The translations under genes were made by a program, and so were the position numbers. Of a DNA stretch of 64,000 bases, positions 9,044 to 19,058 are shown one piece after another (the first letter of the stretch is position 1; every line of letters starts with the position of its first letter). Where the stretch lies: positions 248,001-312,000 of the forward strand of contig NZ_CP035807.1 of the NCBI RefSeq assembly GCF_008329945.1, given 5' to 3'. This DNA comes from Thiospirochaeta perfilievii (GTDB lineage Bacteria > Spirochaetota > Spirochaetia > DSM-2461). Below the pieces are notes generated by a model. That model had not been told where the DNA came from. It did no database searches and worked only from the letters and a program-made list of their open reading frames with translations.

Positions 9044-9910
9044 ATGAGTAAAGAAATTCAGTGGGTTAAAAATAAGCGATTCGAATTTATTGAGGAGAGT
9101 CTCTACTGGAGAAGTACTATTAGACGAAAGGATATTATAGAAAATTTCAATATTTCTATAGCACAAGCCACTAGCGATTTATCTGAATATAAAAAACTAC
9201 ATTCTGAGAATCTAAATTATAATAGAAGTGATAAGTGCTACAAAGTTTCTGATAATTTTACACCCTATTATGCAAAACTAATATCTAACAATTATTTTGA
9301 CTCTATTACAGTAAGAGAAGCAAATACATCATATTACACACCTGAGATCGCTGTTGTTCCTAAAGTAAATAGAGAAGTTAAACCAGAAATATTACAAAAT
9401 ATAGTTCACTGTATAAATAACAACTGTAGTATAAAAATAAAATACATTTCAATGAATAGTTCTAAAGAGACATGGAGATTAGTTACACCACACTCATTTG
9501 CTGATGATGGAAGTAGAAAGCATATTAGAGCGTTCTGTCACAACAATAAAGATTTTAGAGATTTTCAAATTGGTAGAATACTAGAAACTGGTGAATTAAA
9601 TGATTTTCAGGTTGATAAATCATTGGATCTTTTATGGAGTAGTAAATTAATTATTCAAATAACTCCAAATCCTAAGTTAACTCTAGAGCAACAAAAAGGT
9701 ATTGAGTTTGAGTACAATATGGTAAATGGATTAAGGGATATTGAGATAAAACCAGCATTTTTTAGGTATTTATGTAATAATCTCGATATTGAAAAACGTA
9801 AATCAAGAGAGCCGTACTTAGTAATAAACAACATGAAAGAGATTGCTAACAAAATAAAACTACTTGAGGAATTGACTAAAAATAATACTAAAAATATAAA
9901 TATAACCTAA
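9044..9910 (+). CDS. WYL-domain defence regulator (CapW/BrxR type)
   Basis: The 288-aa protein starts with a winged HTH. The order RFEFIEESLYWRSTIRRKDI, then NFNISIAQATSDLSEYK, then SENLNYN and KCYK is typical of the CapW/BrxR group. A WYL domain follows at about 135-205 (IKIKYISM, then WRLVTPHSF, HIRAFCHNN, FQIGRI) and then a C-terminal extension. These dimeric repressors control phage-defence operons and are thought to sense nucleic-acid ligands. It is divergent from the ddmDE operon, which is the likely target. Unlike its target, the gene is intact. Confidence 0.8.
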   Translation: MSKEIQWVKNKRFEFIEESLYWRSTIRRKDIIENFNISIAQATSDLSEYKKLHSENLNYNRSDKCYKVSDNFTPYYAKLISNNYFDSITVREANTSYYTPEIAVVPKVNREVKPEILQNIVHCINNNCSIKIKYISMNSSKETWRLVTPHSFADDGSRKHIRAFCHNNKDFRDFQIGRILETGELNDFQVDKSLDLLWSSKLIIQITPNPKLTLEQQKGIEFEYNMVNGLRDIEIKPAFFRYLCNNLDIEKRKSREPYLVINNMKEIANKIKLLEELTKNNTKNINIT

Positions 9911-9932
9911 TAGTATCATTTGTAGATAAAAA

Positions 9933-10066
9933 ATAAAGCGCAGCTTTAAACCATAGATTAGGGATACGTAGGGTTGCTCTGCAAAACCGCAGGCAATGTG
10001 CATACATCTGGCGAATCGGAGCCCGGAATAGCCCGACCTGGCTTAGCCAGGGAATCCCCAAACTAA
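9933..10066. repeat. Structured GC-rich repeat, copy 1
   Basis: An island of higher GC in AT-rich DNA, related to 20908-21044 and 23938-24057. It shows three successive hairpins: TAAAGC-GCA-GCTTTA; TTGC-TCT-GCAA inside GGGTTGCTCTGCAAAACC; and CCTGGC-TTA-GCCAGG. The last is flanked by GGGAT near the start and ATCCCC at the end, which can also pair. An 18-nt segment at 9992-10009 is found inverted in copy 2. No ORF fits it. It may be a mobile repeat or an RNA element. Confidence 0.7.
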
Positions 10067-10089
10067 TCTTCTAATACTTCAAACAACAC

Positions 10090-10368
10090 TAATCCTCTGG
10101 TGCTATCTCACTCTTTTTAAGAGTTTAATAAAGTTCTGGGTAGATGCCTCAGCTTCTGCTGGCATAATCTGGGAAAAATCGTGTCTAACCCTATTGGTAT
10201 TACTATGATCTATCTTTAGTTTTTTTATAAAGTTGTGATGTAAACCACTACCTGTTCTACGGGTAAATACCTTTAGTAGTTATACAAACTACCTGCAAAG
10301 TAATCACTCTACTCCCCTGTAGTATCTTTAATATAGGACTCTAAAAATGCAATGTGCATAGATCTTAA
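10090..10368 (-). pseudogene. Small gene relic, unrecognised
   Basis: On the minus strand a start-like MHIAFLESYIKD is followed by stops. A separate frame then reads RTGSGLHHNFIKKLKIDHS, with VRHDFSQIMPAEAEAS and a TAG end after it. The pieces lie in different frames with stops between them, so this looks like the remains of one or two small genes. I cannot name the family. The rest of the 9911-10396 gap is repeat copy 1. Confidence 0.25.
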
Positions 10369-10396
10369 CTAAAGCTTTATTTATTGGAATTAGTTT

Positions 10397-13300
10397 TCAA
10401 TTTACATGTGATCTGACATTTTCTAATAAATATTTTATACATGTATCAAAATAACGATACTTTCCCCATAAGTGCATATTTCCAATTATAAATAACCTCT
10501 CCTTTGCTCTGCTAGCAGCTACATTCAATAGATTAGGTTTACTAGAAGCCCATGATTTTGCTCCTGGCTTTTCAGGATTACCGCCTAAAACAAGTATTAC
10601 AACATCAGCTTCTTTTCCTTGAACAGTATGAATTGTTCCAGCATTAATGCCATTAAACTTTTTTGCAATTTTTTTTAGATTCCTAACAACATCTCTAAAA
10701 GGTGATATTAAAAATATTTGATTACTAGCAATATCTTTTTCAAGTAAGTATTGAATTAAGTGTTCTGTCTGTTTTCCTTCTTCCTTAATCCAATGACCCT
10801 GTGCGTCTTTTGATTGAACATCAATCCATTGACTAGGGGTAATAATATTATTACTTTGAATATTATTTTTCCCTGAAACCATCATTCCATCATATGCTAT
10901 AGTATTACATATATTAAACATTGGATTATTACACCTTCTATGTACTTTTAAAGGAGAACCAATCCAAATTTTACTTTCATCAGTATCAATATATGTTCCC
11001 CAATTATTTACCCTATCTGCAAGCAACTGAACAGAACTTCTTGAAGGCATGAATATATCAGGGACATTAAACCGTTTTTTAATAGCGTTTTGCCAAGAAA
11101 ATGGTATATTAACTATAGGCTCTAACTGAAACGGGTCACCAACAATTACTGAATGTTGTGATCTCCATATTGCACCAGCAGCATTTTGAGGAGCAGATTG
11201 GCCAGCTTCATCAATTAGTAACCAACCCAAACTTTCTTTTTTTAATCTTGAAAATAATCTAGAATATGAAGCAAATGAACTAGATAATACAGGTACAATC
11301 AAAAACAGTGTTCTCCAACAATTAAGAACAGATACCTCTTTAACCTCTTTTGGAAGGCTACCTGTAAGAACATCGTTGAATAGTGCATTTAAATTAGTTT
11401 TTACACTTCGAGCATTAATCATAATAAAAGCTTTATGTAACTTTAGTGAAGCGATAAAAAGTTCAGCTCTGACTTTATTCCACTCATCATCAGCCCATGG
11501 TGAAGACTTTTCAGTATAATCAAGATTCTTCTTCCATCTATTAATATCAGGGATAGTATGTTCTCCCCACTTCTCTTTAGAATCTAAAATTATTTTTTCA
11601 AGATTTTTTAAATTATCTCTATTAGAATCTAACTCTTTTTTACTTTCTATGAATATAAGATTATAGTGTTCATAATTACGGTCAATATCATTTTGTAACT
11701 TTCTTAATTCAGAAAGTTTTAAAACCAATTCTTTATCTAATTCTATGAATTCTAAATCTTTAATATTCCAAATTTTGAACTTTCTACCAAATGTAAATAT
11801 TATCTCTAATAAACTAGGTTTAAACTCTTTATGTCTCAATCTATAATCATTATTAATTTCTATATTATCATTAATTGATCTTATCTCTTGTTGCAGTTTT
11901 TCTTTCTCTTTTTTCCAAATTTCTTTATTCTCAAAGTTTTTAGAATAAATCGCTTCATTCCGCAATATTACTTCTCTAATTTTATCTATATTAATAATAG
12001 CATTGAATACTTCTTGTCTCTTATTTCTTAATCTGTTTTCTAAACTGTGGAGTTTCTTAAATTTCAATAAGGACTTAGTCCATTCTTCTTTGCATAATAC
12101 TGGATCAGTTTCAAAATATTTTAGTTCTTCTAAAAAATGTTTTACGTTACTATCATGCCTACCAAAATAGAAATCTGATGCAAACTTACTCCTATTTGAT
12201 TTGTTCCCTAAACGTCCTGCGAACAGGCCCCATGATTCATTAGACATTACTTCATTACTTATTTCTTTAAAATAGTTAATATATTCCAGCCATGATTCAT
12301 CAATGGCATTAATACCTGGTATCTCTAAAGTAACATTTTCTACAGCTCCATTATTATTAGAAGCTATTACCATCTCATAACCACAAATTTCTTCTTGGAG
12401 TTTTTTTATCTTCCTTTTATAACTTCCTGATTCCCATTCTAAAGAAGAATCTTCTATAAAACCATTGAATGGATCATCTAGTGAAGCAATTTTAATAGCT
12501 CTTTCTACTACAATATTCGCCATCAAATCTCTCAATAAAGTAGTTTTACCAGTTCCAGGAGGGCCATTGACAGAAAATAAATCTACATTACTATTAAATA
12601 AAGAGTTTAATGCAAATTGCTGGCTCAATACCAACGGAAAATGACCTTTACTAGGCCATCTACCTTTAGGATATTTATTAGGTGCAAGCATATTGTAAAC
12701 AAACTTTAAATCCTTTCTACAATCTACTCTCTTATTAACGTTTGTATCATTATTGATTGTTAAATATTTAGATAATGGTACACCTAAGTCAGAATTAGTA
12801 GTAAAACTTGACAGTTTCTCCAGTTCATCTAAATAGAAACTATTTAAAAAATCAGATTCTGTATTAGAATCTTTAGATTCATAGATAGATACAGGCTTAA
12901 TCCTTATCTCAAGATTGTTTATTAATTTTTCATACCCTAATCTATCAATTATAGTATTAAACATTATTTTTAAGTTTCTATAATTTGGTTCTAATGAATT
13001 TCTATCATTTCTACCAAATTGGTTAATATAATCATTAAAAAACTGTTTTATATCTTGAAATGACTCATCAAAACCCTTTAACCAATTTCTAGAATTAATA
13101 TCATTTTCTAATGTATTATTTATTGCCCAAGAAGAAGAAGATAAAATAATCGAGTCTTCTATAGGTATACCCATTGCATCTAAGGTTATAAAAAATAAAC
13201 AAGATTCTGAGAGTTCTCTTTCATTAAAAATATTTTCATCATGACCAAATTTTTCTGAAAGTATATTTTCTATAATATTCTGCTTGTAGACACCTATGTA

Positions 13301-13501
13301 AAGATGATATTGACGAGACTGCTTATATTCTAACTTTGGGTAATGCTGACCTGAAGGATTATTCCAAATGCAAGAATAATCATCCTCAAATAAAAAAACA
13401 GGGTCTTCTTTACTGTGATTATTTACAAATGGAATAGATTGAGGAGAGAAATATTCGATTGCTTTCCAATAACCTAAAATACTTGATTGTTTTTTGAACA
13501 A
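10397..13501 (-). CDS. Large SF1 helicase (Upf1/Dna2-like)
   Basis: The 1034-aa protein has an uncharacterised N-terminal domain of about 280 residues. A split SF1B helicase core follows: Walker A NGPPGTGKTTLLRD near 310, a long charged coiled-coil-like insertion at about 360-690, motif II IDEAGQSAPQ, motif III VGDPFQLEPI, then TIHTVQGKEADVV and AASRAKERLF near the C-terminus. This layout (AAA_11/AAA_12) is seen in Dna2/NAM7-type helicases found in many defence islands. It is transcribed in the same direction as the type I restriction genes, 230 bp downstream of hsdR. No nuclease motif is visible. A DNA or RNA helicase in defence is likely but unproven. Confidence 0.75.
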   Translation of the reverse strand: MFKKQSSILGYWKAIEYFSPQSIPFVNNHSKEDPVFLFEDDYSCIWNNPSGQHYPKLEYKQSRQYHLYIGVYKQNIIENILSEKFGHDENIFNERELSESCLFFITLDAMGIPIEDSIILSSSSWAINNTLENDINSRNWLKGFDESFQDIKQFFNDYINQFGRNDRNSLEPNYRNLKIMFNTIIDRLGYEKLINNLEIRIKPVSIYESKDSNTESDFLNSFYLDELEKLSSFTTNSDLGVPLSKYLTINNDTNVNKRVDCRKDLKFVYNMLAPNKYPKGRWPSKGHFPLVLSQQFALNSLFNSNVDLFSVNGPPGTGKTTLLRDLMANIVVERAIKIASLDDPFNGFIEDSSLEWESGSYKRKIKKLQEEICGYEMVIASNNNGAVENVTLEIPGINAIDESWLEYINYFKEISNEVMSNESWGLFAGRLGNKSNRSKFASDFYFGRHDSNVKHFLEELKYFETDPVLCKEEWTKSLLKFKKLHSLENRLRNKRQEVFNAIINIDKIREVILRNEAIYSKNFENKEIWKKEKEKLQQEIRSINDNIEINNDYRLRHKEFKPSLLEIIFTFGRKFKIWNIKDLEFIELDKELVLKLSELRKLQNDIDRNYEHYNLIFIESKKELDSNRDNLKNLEKIILDSKEKWGEHTIPDINRWKKNLDYTEKSSPWADDEWNKVRAELFIASLKLHKAFIMINARSVKTNLNALFNDVLTGSLPKEVKEVSVLNCWRTLFLIVPVLSSSFASYSRLFSRLKKESLGWLLIDEAGQSAPQNAAGAIWRSQHSVIVGDPFQLEPIVNIPFSWQNAIKKRFNVPDIFMPSRSSVQLLADRVNNWGTYIDTDESKIWIGSPLKVHRRCNNPMFNICNTIAYDGMMVSGKNNIQSNNIITPSQWIDVQSKDAQGHWIKEEGKQTEHLIQYLLEKDIASNQIFLISPFRDVVRNLKKIAKKFNGINAGTIHTVQGKEADVVILVLGGNPEKPGAKSWASSKPNLLNVAASRAKERLFIIGNMHLWGKYRYFDTCIKYLLENVRSHVN

Positions 13502-13605
13502 ATAACTCTCTCCTATGTTTTAATTTTAAATATATTATCAGTCCATTTTATCTTTAACAACAACTTTTAAAAAGTATACCTCTTTTCAATATCAATCAAT
13601 TCTAT

Positions 13606-13731
13606 CTAACTCTGCACCCATTTGAGATCTTTTATATTTCCTAACGGTTGCCAGTATCCATTTGAAATAAATTCCTGAATCTTCACTTCATTACCTTTTG
13701 GAACCCAAAGACCGTAAAACTTTTCACTCAT
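13606..13731 (-). CDS. Short ORF coupled to hsdR (41 aa)
   Basis: Its ATG (13731) shares a base with the hsdR stop (TAATG), so it would be translated by coupling. The product is Trp/Gly-rich (EKFYGLWVPKG, NGYWQPLGNI, KWVQS) and ends at TAG 13606-13608. It may be a true small gene or the start of a longer protein lost by deletion, because the DNA after the stop has no continuing frame. I do not recognise it. Confidence 0.4.
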   Translation of the reverse strand: MSEKFYGLWVPKGNEVKIQEFISNGYWQPLGNIKDLKWVQS

Positions 13732-16700
13732 TATGATATACTTCCACCTACACCTTTAAATTTTTCTACAAAGAGTGATATTTTCTGGAAGACACTCTGT
13801 TTTTTTGTTAAATACCCCGGGTTCAGAGGACTCATCTTAGGTAGAATAGAAGTTAGCTCTGTACCGTTTTCACTTGCATATTCACGCTTTAAAGATGTTG
13901 TTATATATCTTTTGGCAGCTTCTACGTTTAAAGATTCCCCAGATATAAGCTCTTTAACTTCTCTTTTTTGTTCTTTTTGTGCAAACATAAAAAAGCTATC
14001 AATAATACTAGATTTATCCTGAACACTATCAAGGTCTGTCTGATTTATAAAATCTACTACAAGACTCTCTTTTGCCCTGTTTCCAATACTTGCACGGATA
14101 ACACGTCGTATTTCGTCTATAAGATCATCTTTGTCTTTTACATTTTTATTGCTTTCAAAGATTAATTCCAGGATATAATCAAGGTTAATCTCCTGGGATT
14201 TTAAAAGATCAACTTCAAAAACAACTTCATCCCAATCAATAGTAGATTCTACCTGCTCGGCTCCAGTTCTATCTCTTCTTATCCAGTCACGGATGTCATT
14301 ATATGTTGAACGGTAATCTTGTATAGTTCTCTCTGCTGGAACTGTAATTTGCTCCATGTTTTGAATGTCTTCTTCAGTTACATAATGAGTTGCCATAAAT
14401 TCTTCTATAGCTTCAGGATCTTTTTTATCTAAAGTCTGTAGAACTTTTAATGTTGTAAACTCATCGTAGTTTTGTAGTAAGTTCTCTACTTTTAAATATT
14501 CACCAAAGAGTTTAGCAAACTCCTTTTTATCCTTCTCTTTAACGATTTCTTCAGGATTAGGGAATCTAGTATTTAACTCACTTACAATATCAATATAACC
14601 TCGTTTGGCTTCACCAGTGGCTATATCTGTAAAACCTTCTAGGTACTCTTTATAGCTCTTCTCTAAAACCATATTTTTAGTATTGCTATCACCAAAAAGA
14701 GTAATTGCATCAATTGTTGACTGTTCAAGGTCTCTAAAGGTAACAATATTTCCAAAGGTTTTAGTAGAATCATATATTCTGTTAGTCCTGGAGAATGCTT
14801 GCATTAAACCATGGTATCTAAGGTTTTTATCTACAAAGAGTGTATTAAGGGTAGGAGCATCAAAACCTGTTAAGAACATCCCAACAACAATAAGTAGATC
14901 AATTTCTTTACTTTTTACCCTTTTTGCAAGATCACGGTAGTAGTTTTGGAACTCTTTACTATCTACTCCAAAGCTAGTTTTAAACATTTTATTGTAGTCA
15001 TCTATTGCTGAAACTAGAAACTCTTTTGCACTCTGATCCATAGCTGTAGGTTCAAATGTTTCATCGATTATATCACCAATAGCATTTTGTTCTTCATTTG
15101 CTGCAAAGGAGAAAATTGTTGCTATCTTAAGGGGTTTATCACTATCTTTCTGTAGGTTACTTATAGCCTCATAATAACATTTAGCAGCATCTACACTGCT
15201 AACAGCAAACATTGCATTAAAACCACCACCATTTCCATGTAAGCGGTGGGTCTTCTGTTTAAAGTTATTAAGAATGTAGGTGGATATCTCCTCTATTCTA
15301 GAAGGGTGTAGAAGAGCTTTTTTATTCTCTGCTGCACTTAATTTCTTCTCATCGGTTTCTGTTTCAAACTCTTTGAACTTTGGTCTAACATCATTATAGT
15401 CAACTTTGAATTTAAGAACCTTTTCATCTCTAATGGCATCTGTAATTACATAGGAGTGTAACTCTGAACCAAATACAGATGCTGTTGTCTCTGCACCTAA
15501 GGCATTCTCAGGGAATATTGGTGTACCAGTAAAACCGAATTGACAGAACTTCTTAAATTTCTTTGTAAGGTTCTTTTGAGCTTCTCCAAATTGAGATCTA
15601 TGACACTCATCAAAAATAAATACAACATTCTTATGATATACAGGTAGGTGACTATCACCCTTAATAAGGTTGTTTAACTTCTGAATAGTTGTGACAATAA
15701 TTTTATTATCATCCTTATCAATATTGCTTTTAAGCCCTTTTGTACTGTCTGATCCATTTACACTATCAGGGGAGAATCTTTGATACTCCTTCATGGTTTG
15801 AAAGTCTAAGTCTTTTCTATCTACAACAAAAAATACCTTATCTATAAAATCTAGTTCAGTTGTTAACCTTGCAGCTTTAAAACTTGTCAAAGTTTTTCCT
15901 GATCCAGTAGTATGCCAGATAAACCCACCACTATCAGGTGAAGATAACTTTTTAGTACCAAAGGAACTCTCAATTTTCCAAAGTATTCTTTCAGTAGCAG
16001 CTATTTGGTATGGTCTCATAATAAGTAGAGTGTCACTAATATCAAAAACAGAGTATGTTAATATAACTTTTAATAGAGTATTCTTTTGAAAGAAAGTCGC
16101 AGTAAAGTCTTTAATATCCTTAATTAGAGTATTATCTGACTTAGCCCAGTTCATACTGAAATCAAAACTGTTTTTATTCCTTTTTGTAGTATTAGCAAAG
16201 TACCTGGTATCTGTTCCATTAGATATTACAAACACCTGTAAGTATTTAAAAAGTGAGTTGTCACTATTAAAGCTTTCTTTACTATATCTATGAACTTGGT
16301 TAAAGGCTTCGCGGATTGCAACACCACGCTTTTTAAGTTCTACCTGTACCAATGGTAATCCATTAACAAGAATTGTTACATCATACCTATTGTGATGGGA
16401 ACCAATCTGCTCAAACTGATTTATAACCTGAACTTTATTCCTAGAAACATTCTTTTTATCCACTAAATGAATATTCTTTAACCTACCATCATCCATGGTA
16501 AAGTCATAAACATGATTATCATGAATTTTGCGTGTTTTATCTACAATATTATCACTGGGATTATCAAGATACTCCTCTACAAAACGTATCCATTCCCCAT
16601 CTAAAAATTTTATATCATTTAAATCTTCAAGTTGAACTCGAACATTGGCTAGCATAGTTTCTCTACATCTAAGATCAGGAACATATTCATACCCCTGATT

Positions 16701-16835
16701 CCTTAAATCCTGTATTAGTTCTCTTTCCAGGTCAGCTTCTGTCTGATATGACTCACATATATCCCACTCTTTAGTGTACTTATCTAATATTATGAAATTC
16801 TTTGTTTCTGTAATAGTTTTATAATTTGTCACCAC
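13731..16835 (-). CDS. hsdR: Type I restriction enzyme, R subunit
   Basis: The 1034-aa HsdR has an N-terminal PD-(D/E)XK endonuclease (YDVTILVNG, then VQVELKKRG, about 155-170). An SF2 translocase follows, with Walker [12 protein letters not shown] near 310, [10 protein letters not shown] and FTGTPIF, and motif VI-type QAFSRTNR. A helical C-terminal domain contacts the methylase. Such enzymes cut unmethylated DNA far from the recognition site after ATP-driven translocation. It is the last large gene of the hsdM-hsdS-yhcG-hsdR operon, seven bases after the gene before it. All key motifs are intact and the length is normal. Confidence 0.95.
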   Translation of the reverse strand: MVTNYKTITETKNFIILDKYTKEWDICESYQTEADLERELIQDLRNQGYEYVPDLRCRETMLANVRVQLEDLNDIKFLDGEWIRFVEEYLDNPSDNIVDKTRKIHDNHVYDFTMDDGRLKNIHLVDKKNVSRNKVQVINQFEQIGSHHNRYDVTILVNGLPLVQVELKKRGVAIREAFNQVHRYSKESFNSDNSLFKYLQVFVISNGTDTRYFANTTKRNKNSFDFSMNWAKSDNTLIKDIKDFTATFFQKNTLLKVILTYSVFDISDTLLIMRPYQIAATERILWKIESSFGTKKLSSPDSGGFIWHTTGSGKTLTSFKAARLTTELDFIDKVFFVVDRKDLDFQTMKEYQRFSPDSVNGSDSTKGLKSNIDKDDNKIIVTTIQKLNNLIKGDSHLPVYHKNVVFIFDECHRSQFGEAQKNLTKKFKKFCQFGFTGTPIFPENALGAETTASVFGSELHSYVITDAIRDEKVLKFKVDYNDVRPKFKEFETETDEKKLSAAENKKALLHPSRIEEISTYILNNFKQKTHRLHGNGGGFNAMFAVSSVDAAKCYYEAISNLQKDSDKPLKIATIFSFAANEEQNAIGDIIDETFEPTAMDQSAKEFLVSAIDDYNKMFKTSFGVDSKEFQNYYRDLAKRVKSKEIDLLIVVGMFLTGFDAPTLNTLFVDKNLRYHGLMQAFSRTNRIYDSTKTFGNIVTFRDLEQSTIDAITLFGDSNTKNMVLEKSYKEYLEGFTDIATGEAKRGYIDIVSELNTRFPNPEEIVKEKDKKEFAKLFGEYLKVENLLQNYDEFTTLKVLQTLDKKDPEAIEEFMATHYVTEEDIQNMEQITVPAERTIQDYRSTYNDIRDWIRRDRTGAEQVESTIDWDEVVFEVDLLKSQEINLDYILELIFESNKNVKDKDDLIDEIRRVIRASIGNRAKESLVVDFINQTDLDSVQDKSSIIDSFFMFAQKEQKREVKELISGESLNVEAAKRYITTSLKREYASENGTELTSILPKMSPLNPGYLTKKQSVFQKISLFVEKFKGVGGSIS

Positions 16836-16842
16836 TAATTCC

Positions 16843-17850
16843 TTATTTTAAATATTTTCTCTCTTCAAGGCGTTGTCGTACTTCAATTAGAGCATTATGC
16901 AGTTTCTCTTCTAAGATCTCTTTTGGAGGAAGGTTTGTCCAATATTTAGCAACCATAATATTATCTTTTTGCATATTTAATAGTTCTACTTGTTCAGAGC
17001 CCGCATCAGCACATAGTATAAGACCAATTGGGGCTTCCTCTCCCTCTTGTCTATCGTACTTATTTAACCAATTTAGATAGAGTTCCATCTGTCCTTTATA
17101 GGCTGCTTTAAAATGACCAATTTTTAACTCTACAGCAACCAATCGTTTTAGTTTTCGATGATAGAAAAGAAGATCCAGATAGAAATCCTCTCCATCAATT
17201 ATCATTCGTTTTTGACGCTCAACAAATGTAAAACCGTTACCAAGTTCTAAAATAAAGAGTTCCAACTCTTTAATTAGTGCATTCTCCAGTTCGTTCTCCA
17301 AATAACCTTCCTGAAGTCCAAGGAAATCAAGAATATACGGGTCTTTAAAACTTCCTGAGAAACCACTATCTTTTGTTAGTTCATTCTGTGTATCTGCAAT
17401 TTCTGATCGCTCGAATGCTTTCCGTTCAATCTGATTTCTTAGTTCACGTTTACTCCAGTGGGACTCACTGGCTGCCTGGGCATAAAACATCTGTGCTTCT
17501 GGAGATTTTAGAGGAATTAATGTGAGAAAGTGGGACCAGCTTAATTGTCGTGCCAATGGAACGACAATTTCAACATCCGGGAAGACTTCTGCAAACTGCA
17601 TCATTCTTCGTAAATTCCTTACTTCAAAACTTTTTCCATGAATGGTAACAAGCTCCTTTGATAATTGTGAAACAACTTGTTTACCATACTCAGCCCTCTC
17701 CCCTTTAAGTATATCCTGATTAATCCGTTTACCTACATGCCAATAGGTAATAGATATAGCACTATTAACAGAAGCAATAACATCAGCCTTACCCCTGTCT
17801 ATTAGAGTTCTTATATCAACTAAAAGATCACTAAAGAACTTATTCTCCAT
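16843..17850 (-). CDS. YhcG-family (DUF1016) PD-(D/E)XK nuclease
   Basis: The 335-aa protein has a DUF1016 N-terminal domain (about 1-160; [28 protein letters not shown]) and a C-terminal PD-(D/E)XK-like nuclease ([20 protein letters not shown] with KIGHF). It is inserted between hsdS and hsdR, a frequent location for this family, but its role there is not settled. The start is taken as the ATG at 17850, which overlaps the hsdS stop (TGATG) and has GGTGGAG eight bases upstream. A TTG at 17853 is the other option. The sequence is intact. Confidence 0.85.
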   Translation of the reverse strand: MENKFFSDLLVDIRTLIDRGKADVIASVNSAISITYWHVGKRINQDILKGERAEYGKQVVSQLSKELVTIHGKSFEVRNLRRMMQFAEVFPDVEIVVPLARQLSWSHFLTLIPLKSPEAQMFYAQAASESHWSKRELRNQIERKAFERSEIADTQNELTKDSGFSGSFKDPYILDFLGLQEGYLENELENALIKELELFILELGNGFTFVERQKRMIIDGEDFYLDLLFYHRKLKRLVAVELKIGHFKAAYKGQMELYLNWLNKYDRQEGEEAPIGLILCADAGSEQVELLNMQKDNIMVAKYWTNLPPKEILEEKLHNALIEVRQRLEERKYLK

Positions 17851-19058
17851 CAAACACTCTCCACCTTAGGAAAACTAAGCAACAGATCACGATAATACTC
17901 ATACTGCTTCTTTCTTAACTCTATCTCCTTAGGTAAACCTTCACTAATAGATGTAGTAAGTGTATCAAATTTATCTAGGATGGATACTATTTTTTCTTGG
18001 GCTACTAGAGATGGTATAGGAATTTTAAACTCTTTAACTTTAGAGTCAGAAATAGCAGGATATGCTGAACCACTTTGGTTTTCTTCAACATAGTTCTTAA
18101 AATCTGAAGTTGTAATGAAATAGAATATCCATTTAGGTAGAACAAATTCTTTATTAGCTCTTAGAACGCAATATCCAGTACTAGCAACATCACCAGCAAA
18201 ATTATCACTAATCAAACAAAGTCTTTGTTGGGTAGGTCTAGTTGTAGCAAATATTACATCGTCTTTTAAAACTAACTTCTTTGCTCTACTAGGTGCATTT
18301 TCTGAATTGATTTCAGTTACCTCTAATATAGAATTTGTCTCACGACATACTGATGATAAGTCAATATACTTATGATAACTATTAATCTCAGACCATTTTA
18401 TGTTTTTAGTTGGTATCGTAACCTCCCCTAAAGTTTTCCACTCAACTTCATCATCATTAAATGTAAGTAATTTATCACGATAATAGGTATATTGTTTTTT
18501 TCGGTTAGTAAGTTCTGTAGTAAGTTCTGTAGTAAGCTCTGTAAAGGTGTCCAGGATACGAACAATCTCTTCTTGGACTTTTAAGGGAGGGATGGGGATT
18601 TCAACAGCTCCAATTTGTCCGAAAGTAATAGCAGGCATAGTAGAAGCCCCACCTTTAGAGTTTAAACTTTTGTATATTTTAGACTGAGATAAGTATGTGT
18701 ACAAATATTTATTAGTTATTTTTTCTGATTTCAAGGTAATTTTAAACATATTATTTGCAATTGCACCATTGTTACAAATAAAAACTTTTCCTGCAGCTCT
18801 TGCTCCATAACGAATCATTACTAATTCACCTTCATTCTTTATATATCTTTGCCCAGGGTTTTCAATATAACGTGGTGGTTCATTATCATTTACAAAATCT
18901 ACAATACGTAGAAAACGAACAAAACCATCTTTTTTCCCCAGAAATTGGCTTGAGATATCAACTTGAATCCCTTGAGAGAATGAAGCAAAATCCTTAAGTT
19001 TCTTCCATTCAACATCAACCCCTTCTAATAACTTTTCCATGTAATTATGACTAGGCAT
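17850..19058 (-). CDS. hsdS: Type I restriction-modification specificity subunit
   Basis: This HsdS of about 402 aa has two target-recognition domains, each followed by a conserved helix ([18 protein letters not shown] and [18 protein letters not shown]). The start is placed at 19058 rather than 19085: AGGAG lies seven bases before that ATG, and it overlaps the hsdM stop. The central helix has three tandem TELT units encoded by a 12-bp repeat. In EcoR124-type enzymes the number of such units sets the spacing between the two half-sites. The gene overlaps both neighbours, so the whole operon is translationally coupled. Confidence 0.9.
   Translation of the reverse strand: MPSHNYMEKLLEGVDVEWKKLKDFASFSQGIQVDISSQFLGKKDGFVRFLRIVDFVNDNEPPRYIENPGQRYIKNEGELVMIRYGARAAGKVFICNNGAIANNMFKITLKSEKITNKYLYTYLSQSKIYKSLNSKGGASTMPAITFGQIGAVEIPIPPLKVQEEIVRILDTFTELTTELTTELTNRKKQYTYYRDKLLTFNDDEVEWKTLGEVTIPTKNIKWSEINSYHKYIDLSSVCRETNSILEVTEINSENAPSRAKKLVLKDDVIFATTRPTQQRLCLISDNFAGDVASTGYCVLRANKEFVLPKWIFYFITTSDFKNYVEENQSGSAYPAISDSKVKEFKIPIPSLVAQEKIVSILDKFDTLTTSISEGLPKEIELRKKQYEYYRDLLLSFPKVESV
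18508..18543 (-). repeat. Three 12-bp tandem repeats inside hsdS
   Basis: Plus-strand GTAAGTTCTGTA occurs at 18508-18519 and 18520-18531, and with one change (GTAAGCTCTGTA) at 18532-18543. Each unit encodes four residues (TELT) in the spacer helix between the two recognition domains. Slippage would change the count by whole units without breaking the frame. Confidence 0.9.
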
